A stretch of DNA of 64,000 bases, from the NCBI GenBank assembly GCA_017431105.1, contig JAFRLS010000034.1:62001-126000 (forward strand), read 5' to 3'. This DNA comes from Candidatus Saccharimonadota bacterium (GTDB lineage Bacteria; Patescibacteriota; Saccharimonadia; Saccharimonadales; Saccharimonadaceae). Each line of letters begins with the position of its first letter. Within the stretch, counting starts at the first letter, position 1. Below are positions 34,711-43,001 of the stretch, one piece after another. Position numbers and translations under genes: made by a program. Under the pieces are notes generated by a model. It was not told where the DNA came from. It was given only the letters and a program-made list of their open reading frames with translations, and searched no databases.

Positions 34711-36945
34711 TTAATTATTAGCTAGATTATCAAATTCGTCCATTGATGTGATGAGAAGGTCGCGGGGTTTATTGCCGTTTTGCGGGCCAATGACACCGAT
34801 TTCTTCGAACCAGACAGCGAGACCAGAGACAAAACCATGGCCTTTGCCAAGATAGGTCTGAAGCATGGCGGTGGAGAATTTGCCTTTGTTCAGGGAAATT
34901 TCAACGGCTCTACGCACGATAGGGTCATTCGGGTCGAAGCGGCGGCCAAGATCACCAATGGCGCCACCATCAGATGGGCCAATGCCGCGAATAGCGACAG
35001 CTTGGGCAATAACTTCATTGTTATATTGTGGTGGGCGCTGAGCGCGTAAGAAATCGGTAACTTTTTCAATGTCTTCATCTGGTGACCAAGCACCTTGAAT
35101 GCGTTCAGGACCGTTTAAAGTCTTCTCGGTAGAAAGTAACATATCACCCTGGCCAAGTAATTTCTCAGCACCGGAAATGTCAAGAATAATACGTGACTCC
35201 ATAGATGTAAGTACGCGGAAAGCGATACGAGATGGGATATTACCTTTAATGAGACCAGTAATAACTTTGACAATTGGCTTCTGGGTGGCAAGTACAAGAT
35301 GCATACCGGCGGCACGGCCAAGTTGGGCGACGCGAACGATTAACGGCTCGAGTTCTTTACCAGCCTGCATCATGAGGTCGGACATTTCATCAATAACAAT
35401 AACAATGTACGGCATTTTGCCAGGGGCTTTTTGGTCTTTTTCGGAATCTTCGGACGCGCCTGCTTCAGTGGGATGAGTGGCTTTTTGTTCCATTTTTTTG
35501 TTATACTCACTGATTTTTTTGACCTTTTCTTCGGCCATTAAGGAATAGCGACGATCCATTTCGCCAACAGCCCATTTCATGGCAGAAAGGGCCTTGCTGG
35601 TATCTGTAATCACAGGAGTCAAAAGATGCGGGATATTATTATAAGCTACCATTTCAACCTGTTTTGGATCGACGATGATGAGACGCATATCGGACGGAGC
35701 ATTGCGATAAAGAAGCGACATGATGAGAGTGTTGGTCATGACGGATTTACCAGAACCAGTAGTCCCAGCAATTAAAAGGTGTGGCATACTGGCGAGATCG
35801 GCAACGATGGCTTTACCGGAAATGTCTTTACCGATTGCAAAGGTGAGGGGATCGTGGTTATTCTTCCATTCTTCGCTTTCAATAATACCTCTCAACGAAA
35901 CAGAGGCTGGGCGGACATTTGGCACCTCAACACCAATAAGTTGTGTGCCTGGAATTGGGGCTTCAATACGGACAGTTTTAGCGCTGAGATTATAGGCAAG
36001 CTCTTTGTCACGAGCGGCAATTTTAGCAAGATTAATGCCACCGGGAGCGCGCAAAGTATATTGTGTGACGCGTGGGCCAACGTTGGCATCTTCCATTTCG
36101 ACCTCAATACCAAATTCGGCGAAGGTTTTTTGGATAATATAAGCGTTTTGTTTGACGTTGCCTGGGTCTTGCGGGGTTTGTTTTTTGCTAAGTAGGGCTG
36201 TGGTAGGCATTTTCCAATCTGGATCACTTTCGGCGGTGAGGGCTTTTTCTTCGGGTTTTTCTTGTGGTTTGACTGATCCTGGTTTGGCTGGGAGATTGAC
36301 TTTGGGCGCTTTGTGAGCAAATAGCCCCCTAGCACGTGTTACGGCCGGCTCGGCTGGAGCGGAAAGACCGGAATTAACTTTGATTTCGATTTGGCCGAAT
36401 TTGTTGCCGTCTTCAGCTTGAGCAGATTTTTTGCCTGGCTTGACTAAATTTTTAGTACTTTTGAAGAAAGTGAGTGGCGAAAGCTGCAGAATGAAAGCCG
36501 TGGTAATGAAAACTAGAACAATATAAATAAAGATGACGACGCCCTGATCAAGAACGTTGGTCATGACGCCATTAAGCCATTGGCCAACTAAGCCACCATT
36601 TTGCCAAATGGCGGCGATGCCGGAAATCCAAAGTAACATTAGGACACTTGCAATGTAAACTGGCACAGCAACGCGATTGTTTTCGCTACGGAAAATTTTA
36701 ACGGCAAGATAAACGAGAAGTGCTGGGATAAAATAGGCGGCAAAGCCGATGGTATTTAGGAAAACTTTGTGAATTTCGTTGAGGACGGTGCCACCGTGGC
36801 CGAACCAAGTAATAACAAAGAAGAGTGCCAAGGCAATCATTAAAACGGCGATGATTTGACGCCAGAAACCACCAGGAAGTTCGTGCTCAACTGGAGCCTC
36901 TTTTTTAGTTCTGTGTTTTGGTGTTTTGCGCTTTCTTTTAGCCAT
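34711..36945 (-). CDS. ftsK: DNA translocase FtsK/SpoIIIE
   Basis: 744 aa from ATG 36945 (MAKRKRKTPK), with TGCTATAAT (36957-36952 hexamer) 6 nt upstream; a longer reading to 36978 would run into the promoter. Four N-terminal transmembrane helices, a linker, then the motor: Walker A IAGTTGSGKSVMTN, Walker B YIVIVIDEMSDLM, and a C-terminal gamma winged helix (KGKFSTAMLQTYLGKGHG). It pumps chromosomal DNA at the septum, probably with the single Xer at 16 kb. Confidence 0.96.
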   Translation of the reverse strand: MAKRKRKTPKHRTKKEAPVEHELPGGFWRQIIAVLMIALALFFVITWFGHGGTVLNEIHKVFLNTIGFAAYFIPALLVYLAVKIFRSENNRVAVPVYIASVLMLLWISGIAAIWQNGGLVGQWLNGVMTNVLDQGVVIFIYIVLVFITTAFILQLSPLTFFKSTKNLVKPGKKSAQAEDGNKFGQIEIKVNSGLSAPAEPAVTRARGLFAHKAPKVNLPAKPGSVKPQEKPEEKALTAESDPDWKMPTTALLSKKQTPQDPGNVKQNAYIIQKTFAEFGIEVEMEDANVGPRVTQYTLRAPGGINLAKIAARDKELAYNLSAKTVRIEAPIPGTQLIGVEVPNVRPASVSLRGIIESEEWKNNHDPLTFAIGKDISGKAIVADLASMPHLLIAGTTGSGKSVMTNTLIMSLLYRNAPSDMRLIIVDPKQVEMVAYNNIPHLLTPVITDTSKALSAMKWAVGEMDRRYSLMAEEKVKKISEYNKKMEQKATHPTEAGASEDSEKDQKAPGKMPYIVIVIDEMSDLMMQAGKELEPLIVRVAQLGRAAGMHLVLATQKPIVKVITGLIKGNIPSRIAFRVLTSMESRIILDISGAEKLLGQGDMLLSTEKTLNGPERIQGAWSPDEDIEKVTDFLRAQRPPQYNNEVIAQAVAIRGIGPSDGGAIGDLGRRFDPNDPIVRRAVEISLNKGKFSTAMLQTYLGKGHGFVSGLAVWFEEIGVIGPQNGNKPRDLLITSMDEFDNLANN

Positions 36946-37048
36946 AGGGTAATTATAGCACACTTTAGAGAAAAACACAAGAGGTATAAGCGATAAAATT
37001 AGGTGGTTCGCTTCACGTCTAGCGGAAATTGTGCTATACTATCGTCAT

Positions 37049-37123
37049 TGGACCGTCGCCAAGCGGTAAGGCACTGGGTTTTGGTCCCAGCATTCGCAGG
37101 TTCGAATCCTGCCGGTCCAGCCA
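37049..37123 (+). tRNA. tRNA-Gln(TTG), CCA encoded
   Basis: Acceptor TGGACCG/CGGTCCA, discriminator G, encoded CCA; anticodon arm CTGGG-TTTTGGT-CCCAG with TTG; T arm GCAGG-TTCGAAT-CCTGC. TGCTATACT lies just upstream. Confidence 0.96.
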
Positions 37124-37148
37124 AAATAACGATGAAGGGGCTAAATAT

Positions 37149-37484
37149 ATGTTAGTGTCAAAAATAAAGTATACTTACGGGAAAAGCGAAGAAACCGTTA
37201 TAGATGATCTGTTTGATGGAGCATTTTTTTATTTAGGAAATGGGTCTCATGCAAACAAAGTTAAAGTTGAACGAGTGCTGACTGATAAAGTTATCTTTAG
37301 TATTAAAGAAAAAAGCGAGAATCTGTATTCTATGATTGATTTCCAACACTTTGAACCAGTACCAAATGAAATTGAGCTAAAAGTTGGCGAAAAGGCACAG
37401 TTAGCAATTAACTCTTTACATAGTTTTTCACCAATCGAAATTAGTTTACTCGATATTCATGAAGGGGGAAACTTTCAGTTTTAG
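37149..37484 (+). CDS. Small protein of unknown function
   Basis: 111 aa from ATG 37149 (MLVSKIKYTYGK), after the SD-like GAAGGGG and 25 nt downstream of tRNA-Gln, so it may be co-transcribed with the tRNA. It is a beta-rich, soluble-looking protein with no signal peptide, no membrane segment and no Cys. I do not recognise it. It has a terminator at 37527-37551. Confidence 0.7.
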   Translation: MLVSKIKYTYGKSEETVIDDLFDGAFFYLGNGSHANKVKVERVLTDKVIFSIKEKSENLYSMIDFQHFEPVPNEIELKVGEKAQLAINSLHSFSPIEISLLDIHEGGNFQF

Positions 37485-37526
37485 TGGCTTATCGTGGTTA
37501 ATTTGTTCCAACCGTTAAATAGAAAT

Positions 37527-37551
37527 AAGGCTCCACAGAGAGCCTTTTTTT
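37527..37551 (+). terminator. Terminator after the gene at 37149
   Basis: AAGGCTC/GAGCCTT stem with a T-run. Confidence 0.85.
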
Positions 37552-37559
37552 GGCTTTAG

Positions 37560-37587
37560 TTGATTTTTATAAGATTTGTGATATAAT
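37560..37587 (+). promoter_or_regulatory. Promoter of the gene at 37642
   Basis: TTGATT, 16-nt spacer, TATAAT (37582-37587) with a TGA upstream; leader of about 50 nt with SD AAGGAAGGAGAT. Confidence 0.75.
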
Positions 37588-37641
37588 ATAAAAACTGCAT
37601 AGTCAGAATTTTGTACCTTTAAAGGAAGGAGATCTAAAATC

Positions 37642-38148
37642 ATGGCGAAGATTCAAAAGTCACCTGAAGAGAAGCTACTTGATGAGATTTATTATGTCCC
37701 CAGGGTATTTTGGGCCATAGGGGAAAATGGTGAACGAATTCGGATTTTTACCGAATTTAAAGAAAAAGCCGAACTCTTTGACCTCTCGTTTTATGAGGAC
37801 AATAAAAATGATCCGACCATCAAGTATCTAAAAACACATTCCGTTGAGAGCATTCTGGCCGGAAGAAACCCAGATATGGCACCGAAAATGGTCCGTATTG
37901 TTGAGGGCGGCGACGGCATTGTACAGATCGTATTCAACTGCTCAAAAAAACTGCGGGACGCCGGCGTAGATGATGTATTTCTCTTAAATCGGGCTCTGGA
38001 AGACTCAAAATTCTGCGTGATGCTGGCTCACGATGACGACATGGCGCACATGGTCGGATACGACAAAGATAGCCAGCCTTATGTCAGAAAGTATTACCCT
38101 GACGGCACTATGTGTCACATGACCTTTAGGGTTGTTTCGTCGTATTGA
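37642..38148 (+). CDS. Cytoplasmic protein of unknown function
   Basis: 168 aa, no signal peptide or membrane segment. Acidic, with mixed alpha/beta pattern (AGRNPDMAPKMVRIVEGGDG, LLNRALEDSKFCVMLAHDDD). It has a strong SD, its own promoter and its own terminator, like the small genes at 50.7 and 51.0 kb. I do not recognise a family. Confidence 0.75.
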   Translation: MAKIQKSPEEKLLDEIYYVPRVFWAIGENGERIRIFTEFKEKAELFDLSFYEDNKNDPTIKYLKTHSVESILAGRNPDMAPKMVRIVEGGDGIVQIVFNCSKKLRDAGVDDVFLLNRALEDSKFCVMLAHDDDMAHMVGYDKDSQPYVRKYYPDGTMCHMTFRVVSSY

Positions 38149-38166
38149 TGTTCGACTCCGTTTTAA

Positions 38167-38195
38167 AAACCGAGAGTGGTTCTCTCGGTTTTTTT
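38167..38195 (+). terminator. Terminator of the gene at 37642
   Basis: AACCGAGAG/CTCTCGGTT stem followed by seven T. Confidence 0.92.
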
Positions 38196-38229
38196 GTTGC
38201 ATGAAAACCTTAAGCATGATATTATGTTT

Positions 38230-41200
38230 ATGTCTATGGTTGGGACTGAAAAAAGGCAGTGGCGTTATGATAATTCTAAAAACGCTCAGCAAAGTATGCG
38301 CGACGATGAAAAAGCTGCGGCTGTGGAGGTTGCCGAAACGACCGATGATATTGATGGCGCTAGAGAAGCTGAGGATGTTGCGCCAGTAAACTATACTGGT
38401 GGGGGGCAAGGCGGCGATGGTCCCAAGGGTGGTAAAAAAGGTAAGGGTAAAGGGATTTTTAAAAGAAAAGGCGCGATTGGCGCTATTTTGGCCATAGTTT
38501 TAGGTGGGGGTGGTTTGATGATGGGAAGTCAATCACTCATGCCGTTCAGCTTAATGGAGCAGTTGAGAGATACTTTTGATTCAATTAAAACTTCTAACCA
38601 GATACGGAACGGGACCTTGTGGAGAACACAATTTGTTAAAAAGGAATTGCACGATCCGGTGCATAAAAAGTTTTTCGGATTCGGGAGCGCCGAATTTAGA
38701 GTTACTTCGAAACAGAGGAACAAGTTGAAGAATCAGGGTATTTACGTGCAAGATGTTGAGGTTGAAGGTAAATCAAAAAGTATAATGCTATTTGACGATG
38801 GGTCTGGGAAATTGAAAGTTGTCGCACCGACTGAAGCAGATATTAATGTTTTAAAAGGTATGGATGTAAATAGTATAGATTTGAAAGGTCTTGATTCAAA
38901 CGTTGATTTGTCAAATATGAGGATTGACACAGACGATATTGTGTCGTTTGATTCAGCTTTTGATAATATAGCGGATTTTAGGAATGGATATATTAAGGGT
39001 TCACGTACGTGGAGGGGGTCAATTAAGGCATGGTTTGATTCGGTAGCTTATAAATTTATAAAGAGCAATAAATTAACTAGAAATCGGTTTAAAAAATTTA
39101 GAGAGCGAGTAGAAGCGGAAAAGGCAGGCAATACACGCTCCGCCACCGCTGAGATAGAGAGAAAAGTAACTATAGAAACTATGGATGGTGGGGCCGAAGA
39201 AATGGAAGTGACGGTGAGGCATAAGAAAGGTGAAACAGAATATGAGACAGATGATGACGGGAGTATTAAAACTGAAACTGATGCTAACGGGAATGAGGTC
39301 CCAGTTGAAAAGAAGGTGGATACTGGCAACCCTAATAGTAGTGCGAATGGGGCGGCGACAATAGATGGAGATTTAGAAACGGAGGAAATAAAATATAAAA
39401 TAAAAACTGAAGACAATAAAACGGCAATCAAAAACAAAATGAATGAAATAAAAAACGGCAAACTTGGGAAAGCTACTGGTTATGTATCAGCCGCAGCCAA
39501 TGTAGCTTGTACGGTGTTTGATGTTATCGGAGCAATTAATTTGCTAATTGCTGCACAAGAAATATCCCAAGTCGTGCAGACTGCTATAGGTTTTTTTGAG
39601 GCAGTTGATGGTGCTAAATCTGGGAATGGTAGTGGGGTACCAATTAATGTTATGGCAGAGGCATTAATTACGCCAAAAGCTACCACTGTAATGCAAAACG
39701 CGACCAACAACGAAGAGGAGCTAAAAAATAATGAAAATGTAGACATAGAAGAAGTAATAGCGGACGGGAAAAACGGCACAACGGCGATGCAGTCATCTGG
39801 GGTCGCTTCAATGTTTGGTGGTGGAAGGGTAGACCCAAACGATGCTAGTGTGCAAAATTTCAATATTGGAGCGAGATTTTCAACCATTTTAGGTCTTTTT
39901 AGTAATTCTTTCGGTTCCTTTGCTGGCTGCGCAATAGCTAAAGCTGCAGCGGCGGCTGCCGACGCGATAGTTGATGTTATAGCAATCGTGACATGTGCGG
40001 CGTCTTTCGGGATTGGCTGCTTGGTGAATGCACTCGGCGAGGCTGGTACTGCAGCTGGCGTTTCAATAGGTATCGGTATAGCCGCGACATATGCAATTAA
40101 TATTATTACTCCGTTGGCAGTTAAGACCTTTACAAGGAATTTGGCAACAGAGTTGGCTGGAGAAGATTTCGGCAACGCTTTAGTGTCTGGAGCAAACATT
40201 TTGATGGGACAAAATCATTTGCAGGGTGGGGGATCTTTAGCCACTAAGAGCGCCTACATAGCATTTGCGACGAAGCAAAATGAAGTAATTGCGGAAGAAG
40301 CAAGGTTCGAAAGAGAAACTAAGGATCCGTTTGACGTAACATCGCAATATACTTTTGCCGGCAGTTTATTGAAACAGATTGCTACGCTTAACACTATGCC
40401 TTCTTCAGTGTTTGGGGCTTTGGGAACGGCTGCGAGAATGGTTTCTAGTTCTATAACCACGATGTTACCAAGTGCTTCTGCCTACAAAATAAGCGAAACT
40501 TTAATAGCAGAGGGTTCCGATGAAGAAAAGCAGTTTGAAACAAACTGCCCATATCTCGCGTCCGTGGGGGCAGTTGGTGATGCCTTTTGTAACCCATATA
40601 TGATTACTGATATGTCAACAATAACCATGGACCCATTAGAAGTAGTGAATAATGTGAGGGATAGCCTAGATGATGATGGCAATATTATTGAAAACACTAA
40701 TTTGGCAAATTATGTAAAATATTGCACGCAACGGAGTTCAGCGTTTGGGGTAGCAGATGGTAATATTGCCAACAACTTCTCGCATCTAGACGTAGATACT
40801 GGCGTCAGTGAGGCCAACACGGTAATAAATGGTGCGATTGGGGCAGTGCCGGTGATAGGTGATTTGATCGATGTGGTGAATAATTCGACTAGGTTGGCTA
40901 ATACTGGTTGGATCACTGGACAATCCTGTGTGACAACTGATGCAAAAATGGAAAGTGATGAAGGGGTAGTTTTGGGTGTATCTTGGGACGAAAATAAATA
41001 TTACCAACGCTTCGTAGAAGATCAACGTTTGTTGGAGGGTTTGGACGATAATTACACTTCCGCAGTGACGTCTTATCTTGATAAATATTATGAGGAGCAC
41101 CCTTTAGATAATTCCTACGAAGGGATTTTAGCGCGTAACTCTGGTTTGACAAAAGATCAGGTAATCGCCTTGCTTGATACGATTGAATACTGGGACTATA

Positions 41201-41361
41201 TAGCGAATTACAACCCGTCTACAAGATACCAGATGGGAGAAGAGCAAATTGTGGCAAGGCATATAGATTTTGGCGGTGAAGTAATTGGTGAAAGTAAAAC
41301 TGTAATCTTGACGGAAACCCCAATCTGGGATAGGCGACAAAGAGCTATTGTCGTAGCATAA
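38230..41361 (+). CDS. Giant membrane protein 1, family shared with the 61.6 kb gene
   Basis: 1043 aa from ATG 38230; ATGs at 38224 and 38236 are alternatives, and TTGCAT/TATTAT (17-nt spacer, -10 at 38220-38225) lies directly upstream, so the leader is very short. Gly/Lys-rich N-terminus, one transmembrane helix (AIGAILAIVLGGGGLMMG), a long acidic domain, then clustered Ala/Gly-rich hydrophobic segments (AKAAAAAADAIVDVIAIVTC, GTAAGVSIGIGIAATYAINI). The C-terminal part carries PFDVTSQYTFAGSLL and RMVSSSITTMLP, matching the paralogue. A T4SS VirB6-like or pore-forming role is only a guess. Confidence 0.85.
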   Translation: MSMVGTEKRQWRYDNSKNAQQSMRDDEKAAAVEVAETTDDIDGAREAEDVAPVNYTGGGQGGDGPKGGKKGKGKGIFKRKGAIGAILAIVLGGGGLMMGSQSLMPFSLMEQLRDTFDSIKTSNQIRNGTLWRTQFVKKELHDPVHKKFFGFGSAEFRVTSKQRNKLKNQGIYVQDVEVEGKSKSIMLFDDGSGKLKVVAPTEADINVLKGMDVNSIDLKGLDSNVDLSNMRIDTDDIVSFDSAFDNIADFRNGYIKGSRTWRGSIKAWFDSVAYKFIKSNKLTRNRFKKFRERVEAEKAGNTRSATAEIERKVTIETMDGGAEEMEVTVRHKKGETEYETDDDGSIKTETDANGNEVPVEKKVDTGNPNSSANGAATIDGDLETEEIKYKIKTEDNKTAIKNKMNEIKNGKLGKATGYVSAAANVACTVFDVIGAINLLIAAQEISQVVQTAIGFFEAVDGAKSGNGSGVPINVMAEALITPKATTVMQNATNNEEELKNNENVDIEEVIADGKNGTTAMQSSGVASMFGGGRVDPNDASVQNFNIGARFSTILGLFSNSFGSFAGCAIAKAAAAAADAIVDVIAIVTCAASFGIGCLVNALGEAGTAAGVSIGIGIAATYAINIITPLAVKTFTRNLATELAGEDFGNALVSGANILMGQNHLQGGGSLATKSAYIAFATKQNEVIAEEARFERETKDPFDVTSQYTFAGSLLKQIATLNTMPSSVFGALGTAARMVSSSITTMLPSASAYKISETLIAEGSDEEKQFETNCPYLASVGAVGDAFCNPYMITDMSTITMDPLEVVNNVRDSLDDDGNIIENTNLANYVKYCTQRSSAFGVADGNIANNFSHLDVDTGVSEANTVINGAIGAVPVIGDLIDVVNNSTRLANTGWITGQSCVTTDAKMESDEGVVLGVSWDENKYYQRFVEDQRLLEGLDDNYTSAVTSYLDKYYEEHPLDNSYEGILARNSGLTKDQVIALLDTIEYWDYIANYNPSTRYQMGEEQIVARHIDFGGEVIGESKTVILTETPIWDRRQRAIVVA

Positions 41362-41411
41362 AGAGTTGTACAGAGGTGGATTTTTTATGCTTTTTATGGT
41401 ATAATTTAAGA

Positions 41412-41840
41412 ATGATTAAGATTATCGCGGGCGGGAAAAAGAATGCCGGCTGGGTGACGGAAGCGTGCGCTGAATATGAGAAGCGCTTGCGCAAGCCTTT
41501 TGATGTGACTTGGCAATTTATGGAGGAAGAGAAACTTTTGCGACATCTTAGTGAATGGCCGTTTAAGAACTCTTTCGTGATTTGTTGTGACGAACGTGGT
41601 AAAAATATATCATCGCCTGAATTTTCGGATTTAGTTGAAAGGGCGTTTGTGAGTGGGAAAGATGTAGTGATTTTAATTGGTGGGGCGTATGGGTTTGATG
41701 ATTTGGTGCGCGAGAAGGCGGATTTTGTGTGGAGTTTTTCGAAGTTAGTATTCCCACATGGGTTATTTAGGGCAATGGTAGTAGAGCAAATCTACCGAGC
41801 AAGTCAGATTGCGGAAGGGAGGCCGTACCATCACAAATAA
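41412..41840 (+). CDS. rlmH: 23S rRNA pseudouridine1915 N3-methyltransferase
   Basis: 142 aa from ATG 41412 (MIKIIAGGKKNAGW), with TGGTATAAT ending at 41405, 6 nt upstream. The SPOUT knot is clear: FVICCDERGKNISSPEF, VILIGGAYGFDD and SKLVFPHGLFRAMVVEQIYRA with the C-terminal YHHK. It is slightly shorter than E. coli RlmH (155 aa). tsaD follows with its own -10. Confidence 0.95.
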   Translation: MIKIIAGGKKNAGWVTEACAEYEKRLRKPFDVTWQFMEEEKLLRHLSEWPFKNSFVICCDERGKNISSPEFSDLVERAFVSGKDVVILIGGAYGFDDLVREKADFVWSFSKLVFPHGLFRAMVVEQIYRASQIAEGRPYHHK

Positions 41841-41867
41841 ATATTCGTGTGGTGATATATTTAAGGT

Positions 41868-43001
41868 ATGAAAATATTAGGAATTGAAACAAGTTGCGAC
41901 GAAACGGCGGCATCTGTGGTTGAGGATGGGGTGTCGATTTTATCTAATGTGGTGGTGAGCCAGATTGATATTTTTGCGGAATACGGGGGTGTGATACCAG
42001 AGGTGGCGGCAAGGTCGCATCTTGAAGCAATGATGCCGGTGATAAATAAGGCGCTCGCTGACGCGAGCTGTTCTTGGGATGATATCGATGCGATTGCTGT
42101 GACGCATGCGCCGGGATTGCTTGGTTCCCTTTTAATTGGGACATTAACGGCGAGGACGCTAGCGATTTTGCACGATAAACCACTGTATGCGGTGCATCAT
42201 TTGAAGTCACATGTGTATGCGAATTGGTTAAATGGTGGCTTATCCGAAATGGCTTCTCTCGGGGCGCGTCGCTCGCTCCCGTCGCCACGGGGCTCGCGCG
42301 CTACTACTCGCGCTGCCGCGCTCCGTACCCCCTTCGATAAGCCATCTTCGGACAAGCCAACTTTCCCATTGTTGGCACTTGTAATCTCAGGGGGGCATAC
42401 GCAGATTTTGTATATGCCGGGACATAATCAGTTTGAAATTATTGGAACGACATATGACGATGCGGTGGGGGAATGTTTTGATAAAGTAGCAAAAATACTG
42501 GGGCTTCCCTACCCGGGTGGGCCGTCGATTGCGAAGGCAGCATTAGATGGTGATCCGAATCGGTATCATCTGCCGCATCCGAAGGTAGAGGGGTTGGATT
42601 TTTCGTTTTCGGGGCTCAAGACTGCGGTGCTGAGGGCTGTGCAGAAAGAGTTGGGTTTGCCGATTTCACACCCATCGCATGACCTTAAAAATCACTTGTC
42701 GTCTCAGCAAGTGGCGGATTTTGCGGCGTCGTTTCAGAAAACCGCAGTGGATATTTTGTGCGAAAAACTGAAGATAGCGCTTGATATGCATCCAGATGCA
42801 AAATCGGTCGTAGTGGCTGGTGGCGTGAGCGCTAACCAAGCGTTGCGTGAAGCTTTGCCGGAGGCGTATTTCCCTATTCCAGCGCTTTCTGGTGATAATG
42901 GAGCGATGGTGGCTGCGGCGTGCTATTTTGAGATCCAATCTGGCGTGAAACCAGTAGACCCATACAAGTTAAATATTTATCCGAGAATTTCGATTGATTA
43001 A
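41868..43001 (+). CDS. tsaD: tRNA N6-threonylcarbamoyladenosine transferase with an in-frame insertion
   Basis: 377 aa. GIETSCDETAASVVEDG, the metal-binding HxxxH-type HHLKSH, LALVISGGHTQ, and DDAVGECFDKVAKILGLPYPGG are diagnostic. About 40 extra residues between ANWLNGGLSE and FPLLALVISGG are Arg/Ala/Ser-rich (LGARRSLPSPRGSRATTRAA) and come from palindromic element 5. TATATT at 41856-41861 lies 6 nt before the ATG. It modifies A37 of ANN-decoding tRNAs. Confidence 0.96.
   Translation: MKILGIETSCDETAASVVEDGVSILSNVVVSQIDIFAEYGGVIPEVAARSHLEAMMPVINKALADASCSWDDIDAIAVTHAPGLLGSLLIGTLTARTLAILHDKPLYAVHHLKSHVYANWLNGGLSEMASLGARRSLPSPRGSRATTRAAALRTPFDKPSSDKPTFPLLALVISGGHTQILYMPGHNQFEIIGTTYDDAVGECFDKVAKILGLPYPGGPSIAKAALDGDPNRYHLPHPKVEGLDFSFSGLKTAVLRAVQKELGLPISHPSHDLKNHLSSQQVADFAASFQKTAVDILCEKLKIALDMHPDAKSVVVAGGVSANQALREALPEAYFPIPALSGDNGAMVAAACYFEIQSGVKPVDPYKLNIYPRISID
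42237..42358. repeat. Palindromic element 5, in frame inside tsaD
   Basis: Arms GGCTTATCCGAAATGGCTT (42237) and the complement of GGCTTGTCCGAAGATGGCTT (42358 end). The GC-rich core (CGCTCGCTCC, GGGGCTCGCGCG) differs from elements 1-4 and 6 but shares CGCTCGCTCC with element 7. Confidence 0.85.

Noticed and set aside
35440-35480. Extra residues in FtsK near the Walker B strand as another palindromic insertion
   Set aside because: No mirrored arms were found; it is more like an expanded charged linker.
42258-42330. GC-rich stretch as a frameshifted or chimeric assembly region in tsaD
   Set aside because: The frame is open on both sides, the conserved motifs continue in the same frame, and mirror-image arms flank it, so it is an insertion of the palindromic family.
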